Notes under the pieces: generated by a model | The model's input: the letters and a program-made list of their open reading frames with translations, nothing else | The model's database searches: none | Told to the model about the DNA's origin: nothing | Part shown: positions 12,871 through 23,953 of the stretch, one piece after another | Layout: each line of letters begins with the position of its first letter | How positions within the stretch are numbered: the stretch's first letter is position 1 | Position numbers and translations under genes: made by a program | Origin: Microcyclospora pomicola | Lineage: Eukaryota; Ascomycota; Dothideomycetes; Capnodiales | Length of the DNA stretch: 64,000 nucleotides | Reading direction: 5' to 3' | Assembly (NCBI GenBank): GCA_002786065.1 | Contig: NHNY01000003.1 | Location: 930,001-994,000 of the forward strand

Positions 12871-14734
12871 ATGTTCTCCAAATCAGCTTCGTCTTCAGAT
12901 GCCAAGCAGCTTGATGATGCCAATGGCTCGAACCTGCCAGCGCCTCAAGCTGCCGACGAAATGTCGGGCCTGACCTTGTACGAAAAGAAATGCGTCTTGA
13001 TCAACCGCGAGATCGACAGCAATGGCATGGGCAGATACCAATGGTACATCTGGTTCTTGTGCGGTTTCGGCTACCTGCTTGATCTCCTGTGGGCACAGGC
13101 TTTCGGCTTGGTTCTTGGACCATTGGAACAAGAGTTGGGTTTTGGAGATGATCAATCCGGCAACATCTCGGTAAGTCGCATGTGGCGATCCAAGAGAGCA
13201 CGTGGCTGACGTTTTCGAAAGGTCGCTTTCTCATCTGGACTCACAGCTGGCGCCTTCGTTTGGGGTGTCCTGGTCGATATCGTCGGTCGCCGCTGGGCTT
13301 TCAATCTCACTTGCCTGATCAGTGCCGCTTTTGGTCTTGGCCTGGGTGGATGCAACTCGTACACGGCCTTCTTAGTCGTCACCGCATTCGTCGGGTTTGG
13401 TATTGGCGGCAACATCCCCATTGACACTACTGTAAGTGCTTGGTAGTGGAACTTGACGACATCAACAGCTAATACCACCCTGTAGATCTGCCTGGAGTTC
13501 ATCCCCCAAAATCGCCGTTTCTTGCTCGCCCTCCTATCCATCTTCCAGCCGATTGGCGTGGTCATATGTTGTGCGATTGCGTATGGCTTCATCCCGAAAT
13601 ATTCTTGCTCTCCCAACTTCTCCGAGGCCAATCCACTCCCGTCCTGTCACGGCCTGCCTGCAGGTGAGGCATGTTGCACGCGATCCAGCAACATGGGCTG
13701 GAGGTACCTCATGTTCACACTAGGCGCGCTCACGCTTGGCGTCTTCATTCTTCGTTTCGTGGTGTTCAACTTCCAGGAATCGCCTAAGTTCCTGGTGTAC
13801 CGTGGACAGGACGACAAGGCCATCACCGTGCTGCAAAACATCGCCAAAACTAACAAGCGAGAATGCGGTGTCACGAAACAGGACTTTGAAGCGTTGACGT
13901 CGGAGACTTCTTCGCAGACAAGCACCACCGAGCTCCTGGGCGCTGGAAAGGCACAGCTCCAGACTTCGCTAAAGCAGAAGGTTCAGATTGAGTTCTCCCG
14001 CTACGGCATGCTCTTCAAGGACCGGCAGATGACCCGCCTGACGATCCTTGTGTGGCTCACATATGTAAGTGTATTCCCCGGTCCTTGTATTGAACGGACG
14101 CTGACTTGATTCTAGATCTGTGACTTCTGGGGTTTCACTCTCGCCGGTAAGCATGTTGCTGATGTGTTGCATCTCAAGCTGACGATCTGGCGCAGGAACA
14201 TACCTCCCAAAAATTTTGGCATTGAAGAACGGCGCATTGGACCTCTCTCTTAAGTTCACCTACCGCAGCTATATCGCCATCTACGCACCAGGCATTGTTG
14301 GCGTCGTCCTCGGCTCCATGATGTACCGAGTGCCCAGCATCGGCCGGAAGTGGACCATGATCATCTCCTCCGGACTCATGGGCGCCTCGATCTTCATCTT
14401 CAGCGCCGTCAACAGCGAGGCGTCCAACATTGGCCTCAACGTCATGGAGTACTTCTTCCAGTCCATGTTCAACGCTGTGCTCTATGGCTGGACCCCAGAG
14501 GTCTTTCCGGCCCCGATCCGAGGAACAGCGTGTGGTCTGGCCAGCTTTTGGGGTCGCTTGTTCGGCATCATCGCACCGTTGACGGCGCAGTCGCTTGTGC
14601 CGAGTGGAGGAAAGCTTGAGGCCGGCGATGGAACAATCAACCAGGTTCTTTACCTTGCTGGAGGTATCACGCTTGGCTGCGTCGTGACGATATTGTTGCT
14701 GCCAAATAAGTTGATCGGCAAGCAGAGTATGTAG
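12871..14734 (+). CDS. MFS transporter, SV2/sugar-transporter-like
   Basis: Plasma or organelle membrane transporter of the major facilitator superfamily; substrate unknown. Exons 12871-13170, 13222-13431, 13486-14064, 14116-14146 and 14196-14734 give 552 aa. All four introns are 49-54 nt with clean GTAAG donors; exon 4 is only 31 nt. The cytosolic N-terminus is followed by about 12 membrane segments. The MFS loop 2-3 signature is present as GVLVDIVGRR, and a second-half loop reads YRVPSIGRKW. The central cytosolic loop (about 260-320) is hydrophilic. A Cys-rich extracellular loop (PSCHGLPAGEACCTRSSN) after TM5-6 recalls SV2-like organic-ion carriers more than hexose permeases. The start is the first ATG in frame. 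It is convergent with a haloacid dehalogenase gene. Confidence 0.86.
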
Positions 14735-15021
14735 TGTGACTTGCTTGATGGGCTAACAAAGGGACTTGTGGTCTCCTGTGGTGTAAGCATAGCGTTGTAA
14801 CGATCAAATTCCGGTGATGCTCATATGAATTGCAAGAAATGGTTCCTGTCTTCACTCGTTACATATGAGTAACATCTGATGTGTGTCAGAGGCCTGCTTG
14901 AGAACTTTACAAGACTCCACGGTATGTGAATTCACTACGTTTCTGAGTCGAAGTCTCATGACCAGACAAAACTTTCTGCATGGCGGGATACATCGATGTG
15001 CATATTGCCAATTGCCAGTGA

Positions 15022-15744
15022 TCACACATCTTTCATCTTCCGCAGTAACTCATCCATACTGTCCGCGTACAGATCAAACTCGCCAAAGACTTGTGTCACG
15101 GGGTCATGTTCCTCAAACGACAGATACGCCGTCTTGAATCCGGCCTTCTTCGACGCGATGAGGTCCCAAGCATGCGCCGCCACGAACCACCGCTCGCCAT
15201 CGCCTTCCATTCCAAGCCCACGAGTCGTCAAATGCTGGTTCGCGGTCTCGTACACCTTCACGTCCGGCTTGGCGACCTGGATATCATCGCAGCTGAGCAG
15301 GTGATCGCCATCCAGCTCAATATCCGCGAGCTTGTAGTAGTTGAGCGAGGTCTGCTTGGCGCCGTTGGTCACAGCGTAGACATCCCATCCCGCCTCACGC
15401 AGTCCGTCGTAACATGTCTTCAGACCTTCCCGTGGAGGAAGCTTGGTGACCTCGGACATGATGGCCGCTACATCCTCGTCGCTTACTTGGTCTGCGGGCA
15501 GGTCGACCACCTGACACGCGCGCCGGAGGGTGTGCTTCAAGATCTGCGCGATGGGTGTGTAGGAGCCGACCATGGACATGTATGTGAAATCTCGTTGTGC
15601 GGCGTAGAACCAGGAGAAGAACAGCGTCTTGGGGTCGACATTGGCCGTCTTCAGCTTGGGCCCGAGTCGATCATGGATCGCTTTCACAGCGGGCTCGAAG
15701 TCGAAGCAGGTTCCTAAGACATCGAAGCTGGCGGATTTCGTCAT
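15022..15744 (-). CDS. haloacid dehalogenase, type II (HAD superfamily)
   Basis: HAD-fold hydrolase of the 2-haloacid dehalogenase type; fungal members are annotated by homology and the real substrate is mostly unknown. Single exon, 240 aa from the ATG at 15744. Motif I is SFDVLGTCFD with the nucleophile Asp8; motif II is the TNG of VYAVTNGAKQT; the Lys of motif III lies in QVAKPDVKVYE; motif IV is VAAHAWDLIASKKAG, where HAWD is typical of type II dehalogenases. The cap domain (about 20-95) is helical. No signal peptide, so probably cytosolic. It ends 287 bp from the converging MFS gene. Confidence 0.9.
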   Translation of the reverse strand: MTKSASFDVLGTCFDFEPAVKAIHDRLGPKLKTANVDPKTLFFSWFYAAQRDFTYMSMVGSYTPIAQILKHTLRRACQVVDLPADQVSDEDVAAIMSEVTKLPPREGLKTCYDGLREAGWDVYAVTNGAKQTSLNYYKLADIELDGDHLLSCDDIQVAKPDVKVYETANQHLTTRGLGMEGDGERWFVAAHAWDLIASKKAGFKTAYLSFEEHDPVTQVFGEFDLYADSMDELLRKMKDV

Positions 15745-16464
15745 GGTCAAGGTAGTTGTAGTAGGTCAATGGCTATCCTAGCAAGTGTTGGTCGGATAGT
15801 CTGTGCTTTGGGGTGAGTATGGCATTCAGTTGTAATGTGCGAACGTCTCAAGACTGATCATACGTCACCGAGGCCCCACTTCTGGAACGCGCCGCGGCGC
15901 TACCTAAAGTCTTTGTTCCCGTCCTTACATCCGATGACAAAGGTTACTTAAGCCTTGGAAGCAATTAATTCGGCTCAAGCATCTGCGTCAATACAGTATG
16001 ATCTTGCCTGTGTGCTGCTTGTATGAGACATTTGCGCCAACTCGTCGGCAGTCTTTTAATAACCAAGCCCAAGCAACGTCAATTAGCAAGCTTACTCGTA
16101 TAGCAGCACACTACACAGCCTTTCAGCCGCTTGCTTCCAAACATCGTGTCGCTCGTTTCAGCTGCTTAGTGTGAAAGTTCACACCCGCTAGCTACCGAAT
16201 GTCTAGTCGCTGCTCACTTTCTGATCAACCAGCCTCGATCAATTGTTACCTCTAGACATCAAAGCCTGACAAAGACAACATGCACACCCTCAACATGATT
16301 ACTCAGAGGTTACCAATTGAATGACATGCACGATATGGATGAAATTCTAGGAAAAATATAGTCTTGCGAACTCTAAAAACCACACAATCTACAGTTTTGC
16401 CGTGGAATGCATGATTGATGATCAATTTGAATTGATTTAGAGAAGGTAAAGTACCATCCAACAA
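15745..16464. other. intergenic, dehalogenase promoter side
   Basis: About 720 bp upstream of the dehalogenase. No coding frame, RNA gene or repeat is visible; it becomes more AT-rich towards 16.4 kb. Confidence 0.35.
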
Positions 16465-17007
16465 CTAAGTGTGATGTACAAGTCCGCACGTAGCGATACC
16501 AATTAGTATAGCATTCATAATTAACAATGTCGAGTGAGGATGAAATGTACAGCAGTGAATTCTGAACTCGCTGCGAAGCTGGCGATATGCTATACGCTCA
16601 TGAACAGCCGGGTTCTGATCGAGGTCGAGGATTGCTGCGTAGATGGATTTGTGCATTTCAATGGTGACATCGTATGTTTCGTGCTGCGCCTTGGCTGTAT
16701 CATCAGCCCGGCTCTCTTCAAAGCTCGGCATGACTTTGTTCAAGCTTTGCATGGTCTGCCGCAAGCTGAGCATGCCTTTGCGTAAGCACGGTATGTCTTG
16801 TAAAGACATAAAGCGATCGTGCGCATTTATCAAAGCATCCATATTCTCCGATATACCTCTGGAATTGAGCACTCTGCGAAAGGATCTGCTAGGGTTTCGG
16901 CCTAAAACCGGCTCTACAAGCTCATGTTGATGATGCACTTCAAGTCCCAAGTCGATCGTGAGGGCTACCCTAGCAGCAGCCCACCGTATGTGACACTGAG
17001 GCCACGA
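16465..17007 (-). CDS. hypothetical protein, 3' exon(s)
   Basis: Not recognised. The minus-strand frame is open from an acceptor (CTTCTAG) at 17008 to a stop at 16465, about 180 residues. It reads like protein: WPQCHIRWAAARVALTID, then helical charged segments and a C-terminal hydrophobic stretch (TLLIMNAILIGIATCGLV). A matching donor (GTAAGC) lies about 80 nt upstream near 17087, suggesting earlier exons. Possible upstream coding pieces on the same strand are 17397-17650 (LWYLRSMSLIGSDTQTYAID) and 18150-18362, but I could not connect them by splice sites without stops. It may be a poorly expressed or decaying lineage-specific gene. Confidence 0.35.
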   Translation of the reverse strand, partial: SWPQCHIRWAAARVALTIDLGLEVHHQHELVEPVLGRNPSRSFRRVLNSRGISENMDALINAHDRFMSLQDIPCLRKGMLSLRQTMQSLNKVMPSFEESRADDTAKAQHETYDVTIEMHKSIYAAILDLDQNPAVHERIAYRQLRSEFRIHCCTFHPHSTLLIMNAILIGIATCGLVHHT

Positions 17008-18879
17008 CTAGAAGGTCGTCGTGTAAGGCGGCGAGGATGAGCCACACAAGATGTACAAGATGAAGGCCTCAAAAGGAAGAAGGGCTTACAGAAGAGCTAG
17101 GATTATGGAGATGACGTGAATGTGATAGGAAAATAATATGCATACACACTTGGTACAAGGCTACTTGATGCAATGCATAGATGGCAAGACACCCCCGTGT
17201 TAAGCAGTAATGACCTGTTGCGCATCATTATCATATATGAGTGGTAGGCACAGCATTGTGTTTCTATACCTTGGTAGATGACGGCGTCAAATGCTGGACC
17301 TTTATGCTGGTAAGCTGCGACGGAGGTAAACATCAACCTTTGTACGCTTGTTAAACAGTCTTCAGAGCCAGATGAGAATTCAAGTCACCAGATATGCTAG
17401 ATCGCGCGCAATTCCTGCTTGATCAGGATCTCTGTGACAGCCTCTTGATGACGCCAAGATGCAGCTTGCTCGTGGTCGGGAGTGCTCAGCGCTCTCTTTC
17501 GCGCTCCTGAGATCGTCGTGCAATTCAAATCCATTTTGTAACTCTTTCTTGACGAAGAAGAAGCAATACTGCTGAGCAAACACGGATTGACCTTGTCATC
17601 GATAGCGTAGGTCTGAGTGTCGCTGCCGATGAGACTCATGCTTCGGAGGTACCAAAGCTGGAGCCTGAAGCTCTTCTGAATCGAAGCCCTACCACATTCA
17701 CAACGGTAGCATGTTGTCTAGCACAGCGCAGCGAAATTCTGTGACACTCCCGTTCTGTCGACTGTCAGTGCGATCGGTATGCCCGCTACGATGTGCCTTC
17801 CAGTTGAGAAGGTGAGCTATATATGGCGACTCATCAAGGCAGGTTGTCATGCTTTACCTCAAGGCTGGTGCTTTCGTTCAGCTTGGCTTTTCGAGCTGTC
17901 TATGCTTAGGGTTCGCTCAAGGTCGACCTGACATTTCATCTGAAAGCTCATCTGCATGATATTCGTCGTCACCCCTTAGGCGGTCAAACAATAGTCTGTA
18001 GCAAATTGATTAGTAGTCCCTGGCGAGTGTTACTTTGCAGGCCTCCCAAGCGTGCTCGGTATCAAGTCGACGATATATACGCTGAACAACCAATGTAGAA
18101 AACCTCTCCAACATAAAACCTTGTCTTTGTTTTGAAGCATACCATGTCTTGCTAGAGCGCACTCCGCACTCGCTTTCTTGAACGTCCTGCAAGAGTCCAG
18201 CAGCGTCACTGCTAAGTTATCGTCGTCCCGACATAAGTGGTCTTGACCTTTGCATTGCGTACTCAAGTATGACAGGACCTCCCTACCCATCGAGCATTTG
18301 ACCGCCCCAGACGAGCTGCCGTCTGACCTCTTAGCATTTGTTCCCATACCGAAATGCTCCAATCACAGCTTCGACTTATCGCCGGTACCGGGGGAGTGCA
18401 CATAGGAAATGGTTTGAGAATAGATATACGTGTAATGATCTTAGATAGTCTCCATTTCGATTAAACAACTGGATCAAGGTCCAGAACGCAGACTACGAGT
18501 GCAGCGAGGGATTGTATGTATGCTGATGCCATGGGTTGGGGTAGATTTTGGATGAGAAAGATTGTGTGAAGACACGGCAGACTGACCTCTTCTATGCATC
18601 ACACTGCATGTCTGGCCTCTCACGATTGTTCTTGTGCTTTGAACATGCTGATGGTAGTTGAGGGCAGAAGCCGGACCAGCAGTGTTAATTCAGTACATTA
18701 GTACCTCATTTGTGAAGCACAATGTGAGGTCAGTTTTGTTTCCATGCCATAGCTTATCAGCCGGTGCTCACCATACTGCAAAGCATTGAAACATGGAGGG
18801 ACATGTGATGGAACTCAGAGAGGATCTTCCTCTACTTCAATATCTACATAGTGAAGCGTGCGCAAACTAAGGTATCTAT
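17008..18879. other. gene-poor stretch
   Basis: About 1.9 kb with only short open frames. Minus-strand fragments at 17397-17650 and 18010-18362 have some protein-like character and may be exons or remnants of the hypothetical gene at 16465-17007. Nothing else is visible; the far end is the 3' flank of the myotubularin gene. Confidence 0.35.
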
Positions 18880-21786
18880 CTACCGCTCGCGAAAGGCCGC
18901 CTGCTGCGCGAACGCTGCAAAATCGAGTCCGCCTCCGCCGCCTGCTCGCGCCGGGACATTGCTGGACACTCCGAGAGGGTCGCGACCATCCTCCATGTCG
19001 AACTGCAAGGGAACAGCCTTCCTTCCGACGTCGTGTGATCCATTGATCGAGGTCGATCGCTCGTGGTCCGTGGGTAGGACGACGAAAGATGTGTCCCTGC
19101 GATGGTTGGACGGTCTTGTTTGTTCGTCGCTGGGCTCCGCTGTACCATCCACGATGTTCACGATGGGGTTCGTACGCGTGGGCACGTCGCGTGTTGAATC
19201 AGGTTGCAGAGTTACGGCAGCTCTTTCCAGCCCGGAGTCTTGGCGGGAGCTGCTTCCCTGAAAGCCTGCTATCTCGTGCTCCAATGGCAGTGGATCTGCG
19301 ACTGGTAGCAATGTTTGGGCAATATTCATCTCATTGTCTTCACGTCTGAAAAGGCCACTCCACCATCGAAGCTCTCGGACATCGACCTGTTTGTCTGGCT
19401 CCGTCCATTTCGGAAGTAGCAATGCTTGGTTCGGGTCGAGCGTATAGTTCGGATTTCTGAACTCTCCTTTCCTTGCTGCAAAATACGCCCAGACCGACGG
19501 CAGTTTCTTCGAGCCTTGCGCACGCTCCCGCTCGCAGTTGAAGAGGAACTCACCGTACTGGCCAGCATAGAGCTGGTACAACAGCCTGGACAGGAAGCGC
19601 TCGTTGAATTCGAATGCTGTCGGGTGCTGCCTTTGCAATTGCCAGACGGCGTCGAGGAACTGATGGAAGACTGGTGATATCTCATCGAGCTTAGTCTTCT
19701 CTTTCTTGTCATCCTTCGATGTGGCATTGGCAGGAGAGTGGAGGAGCGAATTTGGTGGTGGAGCAGCAAGTGTCTCGGCCAAGTTTTCACGGCTTGAATC
19801 CTTTTTGGTAAAAAGGCTGCCGCGAGTCTTGTCGATCCAGCTTTTTGTGCTTGAGAAAGCTTTCTGCCCGAAATTGTTGACGCCTCCGGTATCGGGATCG
19901 TCTTCGCTATGGGATGGGGCAATGCGCTCATTCTCAATCTCAAACCACTTCTCGCTGCCCAAGATCCCATTGCGATCGCGGAACTTGTGACCGAACGATA
20001 AGAAGTCTTTCTGTATCAGCACGATGAGCCCTCCAGTGGTGCGGTAGTATGGGTCCAGCATGATCTGTGCCAAGGCGGAAACCTGAGCAGTGCGATCCCA
20101 GCCGTCCGAGCAATGGACCAGCGTATGGCTGCCGGTCAACCCGACAGCTCTTGCTACTTTATTACCTCCTTCCAGGATTCCGAAGATGTGTTTTGACAGC
20201 CATCCCGATTTACGCAAAGCATCTTGGTTCGGGGGAAGCGCAAGATAGTCCGAGTTGGCGAAACTGTCAATGACTTGCTGGAGAGACGATCGCATGACGT
20301 GGATGTTGGCGATGTTCAGGAAGATCTGCTCTATAGGCGTATCACTTGTGCTGTAGTTACTGATATCTTCAAAGCCACCACCGCCAGCTTTGTTGACGGT
20401 TGCATTCGTCTTTGGTCGAGCGTCCATGATGAAGTTGCGTCGCATGCTGCCATACACTCTTGACTTTACTGCGGATCCAATTCTTCCAAGATCAGACTCG
20501 CTCACAGATTTACTTGTGAGGTCAGCACCGCTCTCCTGTGCGTCAGGATGCATAGACGTGGCATCGGAGGCCTCTGACACTAATGTTGCCGTAGAAGTAG
20601 AGGCTACCGAAGGGGTCTGAGATGGTGAAGTATCCTGGGACGTGCTTGAGGGGAGGTGGCTCGACATGATAGCGGTAACAAGCTTCTCATCCTGAGGATT
20701 TCTCTTTCCGAATGCTCCGACCCTGGGCTGTGACGAGCGTGTAATGCTTCCACCATTGTGATGTAGATATGAAAGGCAGGGGATGCGCTGTCGGGATCTG
20801 AAAACTCCGCCATACTTGAGCATGTTGTCGCTGACCACGCGCGGCACACAGAGGACACTTGGGTATGTCTCGGAAAAGGAGTAATCAGCGTTGATTTCAC
20901 TCAAACGCCAAGCACTCCCAGGGCCGTGTGCTTGTTTGCCACCAATTCCCATCCGGGAGTACTCTTTGCGAGCATCGTACGGTGGGACAGTCGACTCGAA
21001 CTCCTCTTGGGGAGGGTGAAAGTCATATGCCAGAAGGGCGTCGACGCTTTTCACGCAGCACCGAGTCCGCAGTTCGAAGAACACCTTTCTAGCATCGTCA
21101 TCCGCGGAACTATTCGAGCTCGCGGAGTGGAAATGCAGCGCCATCATCTGGAAGTCTCGACATCTAATGCGGATGGCTGGCTGCCGCGCACTATCACTGA
21201 TGGTTGTTGTGGTGGCTGGTACAGCGGGGGATTGCGGTCTTCTCGGAGAGGGATATGATGAAGCAGGCCCTGTGGAATCCGTAGAAAGCCTGACCTGCAG
21301 ACTCGTGCCTTGGGTAGAAGGCCAGCCATCTGCATCAATGCCATCAATACTGAAGCTGCCCCTCGTGTCCTCATTCGCACTCGGTCGAGTGGTGACACTT
21401 TGGGCATTACTCGGACGCAGCACACAGTAGTTGATCATCGGATACGGGATCCATATCGTCTTCGGCCTCGGACGACCACCCCCAGCCTTTTCCGCACCTC
21501 GAGTCTCTGGACCATTAGCAGTATCGCCCGGACGTGGAACGCCTAGCTGCGTAGAAAAGGAATCATTGCTCGGCGTCGAGCTTTCCTTCGATACCGAAGG
21601 CGCGGGCTGAGCTGAAGGCGTTCTGCTTTTGCCACCGTTCTCGGGGGTGAAAGTGAACGTCAGGTGGTGTTTCTCCAACCGAAGAGTGCCCTGGTTGGAT
21701 TTGCCCCGCCCGTGCAGGCTGACGTTGTGGAAGCGCAACGGCGCGGGTTGCTTGTCAGTCATTTCTGGTGGAGGGGCTCGGCTCAT
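18880..21786 (-). CDS. YMR1: myotubularin-family phosphoinositide 3-phosphatase
   Basis: Removes the 3-phosphate of PI3P (and PI(3,5)P2 in the family), controlling endosome and vacuole traffic. Single exon, 968 aa from the ATG at 21786 (MSRAPPPEMTDK); Met9 at 21762 is a possible alternative. Order: N-terminal PH-GRAM-like domain (LRFHNVSLHGRGKSNQGTLR and on) interrupted by long Ser/Pro/Thr-rich inserts; then the phosphatase domain with RIPCLSYLHHNGGSITRSSQ and the active-site CX5R motif HCSDGWDRTAQ (Cys559), followed by GHKFRDRNGILG. The catalytic Cys and Arg are intact, so it should be an active enzyme. The C-terminus is disordered. The inserts make it longer than yeast Ymr1. Same strand as the next gene upstream. 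Confidence 0.93.
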   Translation of the reverse strand: MSRAPPPEMTDKQPAPLRFHNVSLHGRGKSNQGTLRLEKHHLTFTFTPENGGKSRTPSAQPAPSVSKESSTPSNDSFSTQLGVPRPGDTANGPETRGAEKAGGGRPRPKTIWIPYPMINYCVLRPSNAQSVTTRPSANEDTRGSFSIDGIDADGWPSTQGTSLQVRLSTDSTGPASSYPSPRRPQSPAVPATTTTISDSARQPAIRIRCRDFQMMALHFHSASSNSSADDDARKVFFELRTRCCVKSVDALLAYDFHPPQEEFESTVPPYDARKEYSRMGIGGKQAHGPGSAWRLSEINADYSFSETYPSVLCVPRVVSDNMLKYGGVFRSRQRIPCLSYLHHNGGSITRSSQPRVGAFGKRNPQDEKLVTAIMSSHLPSSTSQDTSPSQTPSVASTSTATLVSEASDATSMHPDAQESGADLTSKSVSESDLGRIGSAVKSRVYGSMRRNFIMDARPKTNATVNKAGGGGFEDISNYSTSDTPIEQIFLNIANIHVMRSSLQQVIDSFANSDYLALPPNQDALRKSGWLSKHIFGILEGGNKVARAVGLTGSHTLVHCSDGWDRTAQVSALAQIMLDPYYRTTGGLIVLIQKDFLSFGHKFRDRNGILGSEKWFEIENERIAPSHSEDDPDTGGVNNFGQKAFSSTKSWIDKTRGSLFTKKDSSRENLAETLAAPPPNSLLHSPANATSKDDKKEKTKLDEISPVFHQFLDAVWQLQRQHPTAFEFNERFLSRLLYQLYAGQYGEFLFNCERERAQGSKKLPSVWAYFAARKGEFRNPNYTLDPNQALLLPKWTEPDKQVDVRELRWWSGLFRREDNEMNIAQTLLPVADPLPLEHEIAGFQGSSSRQDSGLERAAVTLQPDSTRDVPTRTNPIVNIVDGTAEPSDEQTRPSNHRRDTSFVVLPTDHERSTSINGSHDVGRKAVPLQFDMEDGRDPLGVSSNVPARAGGGGGLDFAAFAQQAAFRER

Positions 21787-22444
21787 GTCCCAACAGCACA
21801 CAACGCACAGTACTGCAGTCCCATAGGGTCTCACCAAAGGATGGGGATCGACACTAGATGGCTGAGGTACCCGGCTGTGATCGGTGGAGCAAATGAGTGG
21901 TTAGCACCAGCGATGTAGCCTCACGTCCAAGCTGATGTTTCGTGTGGTGGAGCTTGTCGACGATCTCCGGCCCGTTGATAGCATACGTAATGCACGTGAC
22001 TGCGGCTACAGGCGATCAATGCATGAAACAGCACGATCTTCGAAGCATCGCATTGCTCACATAGTCATTATTGCTACTTTTCGGGCACGCAGACAAAAGC
22101 GAATCAGCAATGAAAGCACACACAAAATTCTCATTGTCAAAGTGTCTGTATTGTGGCCTGATCTATGATATTACATTTCTTTCCAACATAACCGAACTTT
22201 CGACCCAAGCTCTATGCGCGTACATTTTTGGGTGGCAGTAACGAGCTGCCTCATGTAATTCGTTGCATCGTATCATGACATGAGCGATGCCACAGTACTG
22301 GTCGTTGACCAAGTCGTACAATCGTGATTCGTAAAAGCGGCTTTCGTAAGGATGTTTTTGAAGTTGCTTGCAGGATTACAAGAATGCTAGGCAATCCGAA
22401 TAGTACCAAGCCTTCGAGGAATCGTGCCGTTAAAGTCTGAAGCT
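21787..22444. other. myotubularin promoter region
   Basis: About 660 bp between two minus-strand genes: myotubularin promoter and the 3' flank of the transcription-factor-like gene. No convincing open frame. Confidence 0.35.
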
Positions 22445-23953
22445 CTAGTGTAGTGTACAATCAACAAACCCAAAGGGACCGCTCGTCGTCAGGATCCACA
22501 ATGCCGTGAGGCTCTCGTCGAACAGGTTTGCGTGATAAGCAAAGTCCATCATCAGTTCCTTCAGCCCTCGGAAAGAGGAAATGCCCAGATTCGAGAGTAG
22601 TGTCTTCAGCACGTTGTGTGAGCCAGCATCAACGTTATGATAGAACATGCATCTCGTCACAACACTCCAAAGTAGCACTCCGTCGAGCTGCGTGGAGATG
22701 GGAAGATTCGTGGAGAATATGGTGCTCGCGTGCCTCAATTGCTGGACTGTGCTGATTTCATTCTCGCAACCGCTGCCGGCGACTTGGTTTGAACCCATCT
22801 CGAACAGACACCCAATATAGGACAGCATTCCAGACCAGATGTAGTTTTGTGCTTCAGCGTAGATCGGAGGCATTTGGCCCAGATCCTCATCCCTCGGTCT
22901 GATCATGTTCGCATCGTGTAAAAGTCCACGCAAGTATAAGGTGGCATCATGTAGCGTGTAGTCGTATGCTGCAAGATCATGGAAGAAATTGACAAGTGGA
23001 GGCATCACAAGGCTACATGCTTCCAGTAGTCCCGCGGGCATGATCGTTGTTTCAGTAGGCCCAGGGTATGTTTTGCTGTGCATATTGGTTTGAAGATCAA
23101 GCGGCGACCACGGGGGTCCGAAATGGTCATTGTGTATTGGTGTTTCTGGGCTGCACGTTGTATTTGAACTCAACGGCGATTCTTCGTCATATTGCAGTAG
23201 AGGGGGCTGTCCTAAGTCGCACAAGGCGTGAGGGACGTCAAGCGGAATTTGTCCACCTTGATTCTACATGAGTACGTCAGCCGATGTGTATGCTTTCTAG
23301 CAAGATGTCCGACTCACGTAGTAGAAACTGGAGGACTCAGTATCTCTGACGGCTGACACCGAGCCGTCGGGATAGGTCTGAGGAAGGGGCGCGAGTTCCG
23401 AGACGAAGCTCGAGTGCCATGTCTGAGCATCGAGATCATCCCTGATCTGTCGGACATCGGGTGAAGTAGCCAGTGGCACAACCGTACTCGATGGAGCCGC
23501 TGAAGAGGGGAAACAAGTTATACCATTGGGAACATCATCGGCGTAGTCCGTAGTTAGAATCGCCAGCATGTGTTGTGCTTGGGAAGTCCCCAGAGAATCA
23601 TCCTGAGTCTGCCAGATCGGATCCTGTCTTCCTTGCGATATATCTGCCGTCCGCGATTGTTTCACTCTTCCATTACGTTTGCTAGCACGTCCACCAAAAG
23701 CTCTGTTCTGCCTCCGCCTCTGCTCACCACCTCCATCGCTCGTGGCCGAGCTGACGACACAGGGACTCCCCGATGGTGTACACAGCTTTGCCGCCGCCTT
23801 GCGAGCAATAGTGGCCTTCCGGGCAATCGCACTGGCTCTCGCAGCTTGCACTCGCACGGCTTTCTCCACCTGTTTCTTCTGCGATTGGCTGGGCTCGCCT
23901 TCATAGGCGACAAAGGAGAGCTTGCTCGCTTTCGCCGAGAACGGGGTCGACAT
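22445..23953 (-). CDS. fungal transcription-factor-like protein
   Basis: Exons 23318-23953 and 22445-23263, with a 54-nt intron (GTGAGT...ATGTAG), give 484 aa from the ATG at 23953. The N-terminus carries FVAYEGEPSQSQKKQ followed by a basic Ala/Arg/Lys helix (RVQAARASAIARKATIARKA). This resembles the short basic leader of fungal regulators that have the 'fungal specific transcription factor' C-terminal domain (PF11951-like) but lack a Zn2Cys6 cluster. The middle is Ser/Asp-rich. The C-terminal half is helical and mixed hydrophobic (PAGLLEACSLVMPPLVNFF, LWSVVTRCMFYHNVDAGSHN), as in that domain. No zinc cluster or complete leucine zipper is visible, so DNA binding is inferred. Nuclear location is likely from the basic tracts. 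Confidence 0.7.
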
